DNA of 44,848 nucleotides, taken from positions 1 to 44,848 of the forward strand of contig CAADTP010000003.1 of NCBI GenBank assembly GCA_900751995.1, in the 5' to 3' direction. A program made the position numbers and the translations under genes. Origin of the DNA: Lachnospiraceae bacterium (lineage in GTDB: Bacteria > Bacillota > Clostridia > Lachnospirales > Lachnospiraceae). Each line of letters starts with the position of its first letter. Position 1 is the first letter of the stretch. Below, piece by piece: positions 16,297 to 22,391 of this stretch. The notes under the pieces are model-generated. The model was not told where the DNA came from, made no database searches, and saw nothing but the letters and a program-made list of their open reading frames with translations.

Positions 16297-17193
16297 ATGG
16301 AAAATTATCCTTTTAGCGAAAAGACCAGAACAATATGGAAGCATTTTATCAGACAGTTCCAGGAAGAAAGTATTGCATCCTATCAGAGTGATTTTTTGGA
16401 ATTTATAAGGTTTACGAAGAAAGATTTCCTGGATATTCATGCGGAAGATGTAGCAGAATTTTACAGAAATCTTGAAAAGAAAACAGAAGAGAAGGCACTG
16501 GCGCCGAGTACCTGTGCCAAAAAGATCAGAGAACTGAATTCACTGGCAAATTATATCTATGAGAATCGCCTGGAATTTGGTGTTAGTGATAATTATACGA
16601 ATCATTTTGCAGATTATGTCAAAAAAGTTCAGAAAGTCAGTATGTATGCAAATGCAGTTCCTGTTGAGGATATCGACAGGCTGCTTGTAGCTGCACAGGA
16701 AAATCACATGGTATATTGTATCGTAATTTTGCTTTACCGTATGGGTTTTTCTTCTACAGAGATCATCGACATGAAGCCGGAAAATATCTGCCTGTATAAT
16801 AATGGAGCCTATGCCTTTATGTCAAAACGCGACAAGGCTAATTTTATTCCGGAGGATGTCTATAAAATTCTGGAGTTGTATATGTCTGAACGTGAACCGA
16901 ACGAATATTTGTTTTATAATAAATATGGAAATCAGCTGAATACCATGTATATCAGCCGTATGCTGAAAAAATATACCGCAAAGGCAGGAATCCATAACTA
17001 CAGTGCACAGCAGCTTCGTAATTCCTGTATCTATACGATGTTTGCGTACGGTGCCGATACAACAGGGGTTGCAGAAGAAATGGGGATCACACCGGACAAT
17101 CTGAAGCGTTATAAACGTGATTATATAGATGAAACATCCAGAAGTATTCGAAGTATGGTCAAATTAAGGGCGGATCTTCCGGAAAATGAATAA
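16297..17193 (+). CDS. Degenerate tyrosine recombinase-like protein (probably non-catalytic)
   Basis: A 298-residue protein with an N-terminal SAM-like core-binding domain (about 8-105) and a C-terminal catalytic-fold domain (about 118-290). Aligned by eye to Xer proteins, the first Arg (TGLRxSE) is Ser (MGFSSTE), the HxLRH box reads SAQQLRN (His lost, Arg kept), and the LGH box reads MGI (His lost). A Tyr (LKRY) is near the expected place and the beta-hairpin Lys (SKRDK) may remain. The frame is open, with a strong AAAGGAGGG, so it is not a decayed pseudogene by eye. It may bind DNA or partner the active recombinase at 17573. Confidence 0.8.
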   Translation: MENYPFSEKTRTIWKHFIRQFQEESIASYQSDFLEFIRFTKKDFLDIHAEDVAEFYRNLEKKTEEKALAPSTCAKKIRELNSLANYIYENRLEFGVSDNYTNHFADYVKKVQKVSMYANAVPVEDIDRLLVAAQENHMVYCIVILLYRMGFSSTEIIDMKPENICLYNNGAYAFMSKRDKANFIPEDVYKILELYMSEREPNEYLFYNKYGNQLNTMYISRMLKKYTAKAGIHNYSAQQLRNSCIYTMFAYGADTTGVAEEMGITPDNLKRYKRDYIDETSRSIRSMVKLRADLPENE

Positions 17194-17216
17194 TAAATAC
17201 AGAAAGAAGGATTTTT

Positions 17217-17447
17217 ATGCGGCAGGAACAATTTAAAATGGAACGTCAGGGACTGATCCAGGTCGGCGATGTTGTAGAGATTTCAGAGTTTCAGTCCTAT
17301 ATGAATTACAGTTATATTATTGAACCGGCGGTTGCAATGTCCGGATGTTACAAAAACTCTGAACGTATCAAAGCCAAAACAGGTGTGATCAAAAAAATTG
17401 AACATACACCGAGAGGATTTATTGTAACAGCGGAATTTGAAGAATAA
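17217..17447 (+). CDS. Small conserved-looking protein of unknown function
   Basis: A 76-residue protein, start supported by GAAGGA eight bases upstream. The middle and C-terminal parts (QVGDVVEISE and KAKTGVIKKIEHTPRGFIV) have the alternating hydrophobic pattern and turn glycines of a small SH3/KOW-like barrel. No catalytic motif, signal peptide or membrane segment is seen. It lies 23 bp after the degenerate recombinase and 125 bp before the active one, so it may belong to the same unit. I do not recognise the family. Confidence 0.7.
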   Translation: MRQEQFKMERQGLIQVGDVVEISEFQSYMNYSYIIEPAVAMSGCYKNSERIKAKTGVIKKIEHTPRGFIVTAEFEE

Positions 17448-17458
17448 AGGCTGAAAAT

Positions 17459-17531
17459 GAAAATCTACGGTGCTGGCTGAAATCTACATCTATCTATATG
17501 AAAAACTACGGTTTGTCGTATAGATAGAGAT
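17459..17531. repeat. Repeat-rich spacer between recombinase genes
   Basis: A perfect 10-bp inverted repeat, TCTATCTATA (17489-17498) and TATAGATAGA (17519-17528), encloses 20 bp. A 13-bp direct repeat with one mismatch, GAAAATCTACGGT (17459-17471) and GAAAAACTACGGT (17500-17512), overlaps it, the second copy lying in the loop. The arrangement could be a recombinase binding/crossover site or a leader hairpin for the gene at 17573. Confidence 0.65.
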
Positions 17532-17572
17532 AACTGCTGTTTGGCAATTTTATCATTAAGGAGTTAATTATT

Positions 17573-18628
17573 ATGGAGAAAAAAACAACCTATCATGAAC
17601 AAAAAGATGTTGAAAATATTCTGCGTCTCAGAGAAGTCCTTACAACGCTGCCTCCGTTCTGCAGGGATTATTTCCGTGCCATTGACACAACGACAACAAC
17701 CAAAACCAGAATTTCCTATGCATATGATATCCGGATTTTCTTCCAGTTTCTTCTCGATGAAAATCCCGCATTTAAGAATTATAAAATGACAGATTTTACG
17801 GTTGATGTTCTGGATCAGATCAAGGCTCTTGATCTTGAGGAATATCAGGAATATCTTAAGGTTTATCAGGCTGGTGAAAAAACAGAAACCAATGGAGAAC
17901 GCGGGCTGAAAAGAAAAATTTCAGCACTTCGAAGTTTTTATGCATATTTTTACAAAAGGGAAATGATCGAGACAAATCCTACCGTATTGATCGATGTTCC
18001 CAAAATCCATGACAAAAGCATCATCCGGCTTGATACAGATGAGGTTGCTCTTCTGCTTGATTACATTGAACATTGCGGGGATCAGCTGACCGGTCAGAAA
18101 CGTGTATATTATGAAAAGACAAAGGAGCGCGATCTGGCAATCGTTACTCTCCTGCTTGGAACCGGAATTCGAGTTTCGGAATGTGTGGGGCTTGATATTG
18201 AGGATGTGGATTTCAAAAACAATGGAATTAAGGTCACCCGAAAAGGTGGCAATGAAATGGTTGTATACTTTGGTCCGGAGGTTGAGAAAGCACTGAAGCG
18301 TTATATTGAAGTCCGTGAAAATATCATTCCTCTGGAAGGTCATGAGCACGCTCTCTTCTACTCTGCGCAGCGTCGTCGGATCGGTGTGCAGGCAGTTGAG
18401 AATCTTGTCAAAAAATATGCGAGTCAGATCACAACTACCAAAAAGATCACGCCGCATAAGCTCCGCAGTACCTATGGCACGACACTTTATCAGGAAACAG
18501 GTGATATTTATCTGGTTGCGGATGTTCTTGGCCATAAAGACGTGAATACTACAAAAAAACACTATGCGGCAATTGATGATGCAAGACGCCGCCAGGCTGC
18601 AAAAGCTGTCAGGCTGCGTGAGGATTGA
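17573..18628 (+). CDS. XerC/XerD-like tyrosine recombinase
   Basis: A 351-residue recombinase with SAM-like N-terminal domain (about 25-145) and catalytic domain (about 165-345). The catalytic set is visible: Arg in GTGIRVSE, Lys in RKGGNE, HxxR in TPHKLRSTYG, His in LGHKD and Tyr in KKHYAAID. It is longer than housekeeping XerC/D (about 300) owing to an acidic N-terminal part and a 30-residue insert around 185-200. The start follows AAGGAG. Whether it is the chromosome dimer-resolution enzyme or acts on local repeats cannot be told from this window. Confidence 0.87.
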   Translation: MEKKTTYHEQKDVENILRLREVLTTLPPFCRDYFRAIDTTTTTKTRISYAYDIRIFFQFLLDENPAFKNYKMTDFTVDVLDQIKALDLEEYQEYLKVYQAGEKTETNGERGLKRKISALRSFYAYFYKREMIETNPTVLIDVPKIHDKSIIRLDTDEVALLLDYIEHCGDQLTGQKRVYYEKTKERDLAIVTLLLGTGIRVSECVGLDIEDVDFKNNGIKVTRKGGNEMVVYFGPEVEKALKRYIEVRENIIPLEGHEHALFYSAQRRRIGVQAVENLVKKYASQITTTKKITPHKLRSTYGTTLYQETGDIYLVADVLGHKDVNTTKKHYAAIDDARRRQAAKAVRLRED

Positions 18629-18643
18629 GAAGGAAATATAATA

Positions 18644-18683
18644 AAGGACGTGTAAACATGAAAAGTCATTTTTACACGTCCTT
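18644..18683. terminator. Bidirectional terminator between recombinase and mgtE
   Basis: Perfect 13-bp arms AAGGACGTGTAAA (18644-18656) and TTTACACGTCCTT (18671-18683) with a 14-nt loop lie between two convergent genes. T-rich sequence is on the + side and A/T sequence on the other. Confidence 0.85.
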
Positions 18684-18688
18684 GTCAT

Positions 18689-20083
18689 TTACCCTGCCAG
18701 ATGCAGAATCTCGATAAGGAAGATCCAGCTCATTCCATAATAAGAGATAACGGCCACAAGGTCATTTATGGTGGTGATCAATGGACCGGAGGCAACTGCC
18801 GGGTCAATATGGATTTTTTTGAAAAATAACGGAATACAGGTTCCGACTGCACTTGAAATCAGCATGGCAAGTAACAGGGAACATCCGATACATGCAGAAA
18901 CAGCATAGGCAAATACAAGAGTTTTGCCCTTAAATAACCAGATATATAAACCGATCAGTACAAAGGACATAAGACCAAGAAGCCCGCCGTTGCACAGACC
19001 GATACGCATCTCTTTAAATACAAGTTCCAGTTTCTGTCTGCCGGTGAGGGATTCATCCATCAGTACACGGATAGTTACAGCCAGTGACTGTGTTCCGACA
19101 TTACCAGCCATATCCAGGATCAGTGACTGGAAGCACATGATGATCGGTAAGTTAGTTACTACTTTCTCAAAGATACCTACAACAGAAGAAACGATCATTC
19201 CAAGACCGAGGAGAATGATCAGCCATGGCATTCGTTTCTTCATACTCTCCTTCAATGGTTCCTGGAGATCTTCTTCGGCAGTCAGACCGGCGAATTTCGC
19301 GTAGTCCTCTCCCATCTCATCGTCAACCAGGTCTACAATGTTTGCCGAGGTAATGACTCCGATCAGGCGATTATCATTGTCAAGAACCGGAATAGAGTCT
19401 TCGGAATAATCCTTGAGGTCTTCTATGCAGTCATCGATCAGAGCAGTTCCGTATACATACGGATATGAGGTGACTACCAGCTCATCAAGAGGATGATCCT
19501 GACGTGCAATGATAAGATCCTTCAGATCGATCGCTCCATAGAATTCCTGATTATCATTTACCACAAAAATCGTAGAGATATTGTCATTCTGAGCTGCCTG
19601 GGATACCAGAGCGCTCATCGCACCTTTTACGGAAAGATGATTGTTTATTATGATGCAGTTTGTGGTCATCCGGCTTCCGATTTCTTCATCGTCAAAAGTA
19701 TTGATCATTTCTACATCATGACGTACATCGTCATCCAGAAGTTCGATCAGAAGTCTGCGTTTTTCTTTGTCAAAATGCTGCAGGATATCGGATAATACAT
19801 TTGTCTCTATACGGGAAAGAATTGCGGCAGCCTTCTTGAGATTCATTTCTTCAAGATAAGTTACTGCTGTCTCCTCATCTGTATATTCCAGAATATCAGA
19901 TAAGGTATCCAGATCAAAGATCCGGTAAAGCTTGCTTCGTTCTGCGGAAGACAGTTCCGGTAACACCTCAGCAAGGTCATTTTCATGGAAATCCTGCAGA
20001 CGTTTGGAAAGAACTGCCGGAGATACATTGCTTTTGATGATATCCAGAATTTCTTTTGCATAATTCTGTGTTCTGTTTTCCAT
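18689..20083 (-). CDS. mgtE: MgtE-family magnesium transporter
   Basis: A 464-residue MgtE. An N-terminal superhelical domain (about 20-130, LADVLPEL-type repeats and LDDDVRHDV) is followed by two CBS domains (about 135-260, ending DDEMGEDYAKFAGL, the linker to the pore). A five-helix membrane domain (about 285-460) includes the NVGTQSLAVTIR and VASGPLITTINDLVA pore segments. MgtE is a Mg2+-gated channel. Start at 20083 follows AAAAGGAG. No M-box magnesium riboswitch is seen in the leader. A weak promoter is at 20136-20164. Confidence 0.95.
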   Translation of the reverse strand: MENRTQNYAKEILDIIKSNVSPAVLSKRLQDFHENDLAEVLPELSSAERSKLYRIFDLDTLSDILEYTDEETAVTYLEEMNLKKAAAILSRIETNVLSDILQHFDKEKRRLLIELLDDDVRHDVEMINTFDDEEIGSRMTTNCIIINNHLSVKGAMSALVSQAAQNDNISTIFVVNDNQEFYGAIDLKDLIIARQDHPLDELVVTSYPYVYGTALIDDCIEDLKDYSEDSIPVLDNDNRLIGVITSANIVDLVDDEMGEDYAKFAGLTAEEDLQEPLKESMKKRMPWLIILLGLGMIVSSVVGIFEKVVTNLPIIMCFQSLILDMAGNVGTQSLAVTIRVLMDESLTGRQKLELVFKEMRIGLCNGGLLGLMSFVLIGLYIWLFKGKTLVFAYAVSACIGCSLLLAMLISSAVGTCIPLFFKKIHIDPAVASGPLITTINDLVAVISYYGMSWIFLIEILHLAG

Positions 20084-20135
20084 CCTGTTTTCTCCTTTTC
20101 ACTGTTGTTTAAAAAAGAGCACACCAAAACAAGGC

Positions 20136-20164
20136 ATGATCTTTTTAGAGCATGTCAATGTCAA
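20136..20164 (-). promoter_or_regulatory. Possible mgtE promoter
   Basis: TTGACA (20159-20164 on the - strand) and a weak GATCAT (20136-20141, 4/6) are separated by 17 bp, about 50 bp before the mgtE start. TTGACA occurs twice in tandem here. Confidence 0.45.
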
Positions 20165-20247
20165 TTAGTTTTGATTGTAAATTGTGTTCAGGGATTTTGA
20201 TAAACAGGATAAAAAGAGAAAAAAATAGAAAAATATAAAGTATAAAG

Positions 20248-20455
20248 ATTAAAACAGAATGTGACCTGTTATGAAATCACAAACTATTATTCTCTTCCAT
20301 CCTGTGTTACTACTTCGCCCGTGAGAATCACAACTATCCATTCTGTTCACCTGCCTTTGCATTAGAAATATTGTAATTGTTTCGTACTTTCTGCCGGGAA
20401 TTCGGTTATGATCAATACTGAATTTTCCGGCAAAATGTAAATTAATTTTATTGAC
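20248..20455 (-). ncRNA. Putative structured RNA of about 200 nt
   Basis: Downstream of a perfect promoter (20462-20490) the predicted transcript would fold into at least two modules. The first is a hairpin TGCCGG/CCGGCA extended by AATTC/GAATT (20392-20432). The second is closed by a 9-bp perfect stem (20339-20347 with 20253-20261) and followed by UUUUAAUC. Inside the second module lies a 15-nt near-repeat (20322-20336 and 20272-20286). It resembles no RNA family I could name; I compared it by eye with M-box, c-di-GMP, SRP and 6S features. It could be a free small RNA or an mgtE leader. A 30-codon ORF lies within the second module. Confidence 0.5.
20249..20341 (-). CDS. Possible 30-residue peptide inside the structured RNA
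   Basis: ATG at 20341 is preceded by AGGTGA (20347-20352) at a 5-nt spacing. The frame runs 30 codons to TAA and begins MDSCDSHGRSSNTGWKR, with a hydrophobic C-terminal third. The start codon lies in the 5' arm of the stem 20339-20347/20253-20261 and the last codons form the 3' arm, so translation and folding would compete. No signal peptide or known peptide family is recognised. It may be a real leader/small peptide or merely a by-product of a conserved RNA. Confidence 0.3.
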   Translation of the reverse strand: MDSCDSHGRSSNTGWKRIIVCDFITGHILF

Positions 20456-20461
20456 AGTCAT

Positions 20462-20490
20462 ATTATAAACGTTTGGGGATGGGATGTCAA
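20462..20490 (-). promoter_or_regulatory. Perfect-consensus sigma-A promoter in gene-free interval
   Basis: On the - strand TTGACA (20485-20490) and TATAAT (20462-20467) are both perfect and are separated by exactly 17 bp. The first gene downstream, mgtE, starts about 370 bp away, so a long leader or an independent RNA is implied. A perfect palindrome lies 12 bp upstream of the -35. Confidence 0.8.
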
Positions 20491-20501
20491 ATGATAAAAT
20501 C

Positions 20502-20519
20502 GTTACTGTGAACAGTAAC
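20502..20519. repeat. GTTACTGT-GA-ACAGTAAC palindrome
   Basis: Perfect 8-bp arms (20502-20509, 20512-20519) around GA, 12 bp upstream of the promoter at 20462-20490. It could be an operator. It is related to the repeat at 6003-6029. A further short hairpin, ATCACC/GGTGAT, is at 20540-20554. Confidence 0.6.
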
Positions 20520-20580
20520 TTGGTCAAAATCCATTCCAGATCACCTTTGGTGATAGGTAGATAAAAATGCTCATTTCCAT

Positions 20581-20612
20581 TTAGATTACATAAGTATAAT
20601 TATGTAATCTAA
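20581..20612. repeat. Perfect 13-bp inverted repeat
   Basis: TTAGATTACATAA (20581-20593) and TTATGTAATCTAA (20600-20612) are separated by 6 bp. The repeat lies downstream of the P-loop gene terminator and upstream of the RNA promoter. There is no T run, so an operator or mobile-element remnant is more likely than a terminator. Confidence 0.65.
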
Positions 20613-20630
20613 TCTGCGCTTGTAATAACA

Positions 20631-20663
20631 TAAAAAAAGAACTCTGCACTTAACAGAGTTCTT
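20631..20663 (-). terminator. Terminator of the small P-loop gene
   Basis: Perfect 10-bp arms (20637-20646 and 20654-20663) with a 7-nt loop are followed on the - strand by seven T residues, a textbook intrinsic terminator. Confidence 0.9.
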
Positions 20664-20697
20664 TCTCCATCCTATGTAAAATTTAATGAATCCGTAA

Positions 20698-21117
20698 TTA
20701 TAATGCAGTTACGATCTTATCCTGGAATGCAGCCGGAATATCTTCTTTGTCAAGAGACATGCTGATGATGAATTTCACATTGAATTTCTCACCAACGGTA
20801 GTAAGCTGCTCCAGTGTACTGGTAACATCCAGTCCTTCTAATTTAGCTGTAGTCAGGAAACTGTCGAGATAAACCTGCTCAAGGTCATGGTCCTGAGAAA
20901 TGATTCCACATACAAATCCGACAAATTCATCGGCGTTCTTGATCGGATATACAGAAACATCGATCAGACGAACCTTATTATTCAGCTCATACATATGCTT
21001 GGTGCTTTTGTCCAGATAAACAATGCTGCCATTCGCATCCTTAATTGCGCCGTTTACTTTGTCTAACAGTACTTTTGTTTTGCCTTTGCCTTTCTTTCCT
21101 ACGATCAGTTCAACCAT
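20698..21117 (-). CDS. Small P-loop protein of unknown function
   Basis: A 139-residue cytoplasmic protein with an N-terminal Walker A-like loop (ELIVGKKGKGKTK) and a hydrophobic strand ending in Asp (LEQVYLDSF) that could serve as Walker B. No partner domain or membrane segment is seen. I start at 21117 because AAGGAGG immediately precedes it; a longer frame starting at a GTG would contain that ribosome-binding site. It has its own promoter (21184-21212) and terminator, so it is monocistronic. Similar short proteins in this bacterial family have been loosely labelled PilT-like, but no motility gene is nearby and I give no function. Confidence 0.8.
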   Translation of the reverse strand: MVELIVGKKGKGKTKVLLDKVNGAIKDANGSIVYLDKSTKHMYELNNKVRLIDVSVYPIKNADEFVGFVCGIISQDHDLEQVYLDSFLTTAKLEGLDVTSTLEQLTTVGEKFNVKFIISMSLDKEDIPAAFQDKIVTAL

Positions 21118-21183
21118 CCTGTTTTCCTCCTTAGACACAATATGATATTAATTTTGAACAAATACGATAATTAATATGTTTGT

Positions 21184-21212
21184 ATTATAGTGTATTTTGT
21201 ATCAAATTTCAA
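21184..21212 (-). promoter_or_regulatory. Promoter of the small P-loop gene
   Basis: TTGAAA (21207-21212) and a perfect TATAAT (21184-21189) on the - strand, spacing 17 bp, about 65 bp before the ATG at 21117. Confidence 0.85.
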
Positions 21213-21305
21213 TAGATAATTGCAAGCTTTTGTGAAATTTTCTAAAAGGAGGAAAATTTATAGTTCTTATGGTCGAGGTGTTTTGTCTGCGGCAGATTAA
21301 TTTTC

Positions 21306-22376
21306 CTATGCCAGAGGAATTCCCGATTTTGAGTAGTTGTAATGAAGATAATAGTCTGTCATGTTCTCTATCCTTGATTTATAGTTAGCTTCTGTCATCT
21401 GGTATGTTCCATCGTGGATCCAGTCCATGATATCCGCACTGATCTGCTCGCTGTAATGTGTATCATCCTTGTAATTATCAAGATCACAGGTCAGATCAAA
21501 AAGATCTGTGAAGGAAAAAAGCTTCACATTATCGTATTGCAGGAGAAGCTCTGCCTGCAGTTGTTCTGCCTGAAAATAGCGTTTAAGATTCCCTGAACAT
21601 TTCGTCTTATACCACCAGAGGGCACTGTATGGTGGAGTATAGAAATAAAAGGTTGTTTCAGGATGTGCTTTTACCATATCGAGAACATTTTCTTCTACAT
21701 TATGTCGGACAATTTCAGCTTCTTTTTCTGTGAATTCCTTTTGATCCTCACATCTGGCTGGTGCGGAGTAATTCTGAAGGACATAATCTTTACCGACCGG
21801 ATGATCAGCTGCCCAGGAGCTGTATTGATCCATATCAGGCATTTTCTGTCCATGAAGGGTATATTTCACGACACCGAGTGTATTGTCTATAAAAATGTCT
21901 TTATTAAAGAGATACTGTACGTCATTCCAGGGATTATCATCATACAGATAGGTCGGAACATTATCGTAATTATAATCAGACTTGTCATCAAAAACCTTAT
22001 TATAGTCCAGACAGCGGAAGATATATTTTATATCAGATTTATTCTGAAAAATCATCCGGATTTCCTCGTCTATCGCCCAGTATGTATCACCGGTAAGAGT
22101 CACTTTGACAGAATGTGCATCAAATAGCTTATCAAACTGAGAGGTTTTGAAATTCTGCATCATAGAAGTTCCGGTGATTGCAGAATCATAATCAAAGTTT
22201 CGGATGATTCCATTGTTGAGATAACGCTCTCTTCCTCGTTCAAGAGGATATTCCAGCTGTGCTAGTGGCTTATGATAATGAAAAAATGGATCTATTACTG
22301 CTGTCATGCCGCCGATAAGAACCAGCATCGTACCAGTTCCGACGAGTACTGTTTTTACAAATTTATTACTGTTCAT
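21306..22376 (-). CDS. SGNH-type acyltransferase/hydrolase partner of MBOAT
   Basis: A 356-residue protein with one N-terminal membrane anchor (about 8-27) and an extracytoplasmic domain. The block IIRNFDYDSAITGTSMMQNF holds the Ser of a GTS block (SGNH block I). A DDTHY motif near residue 315 supplies the Asp-x-x-His pair. This resembles the AlgJ/AlgX and DltD class, which complete O-acyl transfer to extracellular polymers supplied by an MBOAT channel. It starts 15 bp after the MBOAT stop, so the pair is one operon. The polymer and acyl group are not revealed by the sequence. Confidence 0.75.
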   Translation of the reverse strand: MNSNKFVKTVLVGTGTMLVLIGGMTAVIDPFFHYHKPLAQLEYPLERGRERYLNNGIIRNFDYDSAITGTSMMQNFKTSQFDKLFDAHSVKVTLTGDTYWAIDEEIRMIFQNKSDIKYIFRCLDYNKVFDDKSDYNYDNVPTYLYDDNPWNDVQYLFNKDIFIDNTLGVVKYTLHGQKMPDMDQYSSWAADHPVGKDYVLQNYSAPARCEDQKEFTEKEAEIVRHNVEENVLDMVKAHPETTFYFYTPPYSALWWYKTKCSGNLKRYFQAEQLQAELLLQYDNVKLFSFTDLFDLTCDLDNYKDDTHYSEQISADIMDWIHDGTYQMTEANYKSRIENMTDYYLHYNYSKSGIPLA

Positions 22377-22391
22377 AATATTTATTGCTCC

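Noticed and set aside
20084..20460. M-box magnesium riboswitch ahead of mgtE
   Set aside because: I looked for the conserved GGUGAGGCUCCU and downstream core elements and did not find them; the structure seen does not match.
20249..20527. A 92-codon frame on the - strand covering the orphan promoter
   Set aside because: It runs over the promoter itself and lacks a ribosome-binding site at its start. Only the last 30 codons, which have one, are kept as a possible peptide.
21269..21388. Short + strand ORF after AAAGGAGG, antisense to the SGNH gene end
   Set aside because: It overlaps the 3' end of the SGNH gene on the other strand, and the protein has no recognisable features.
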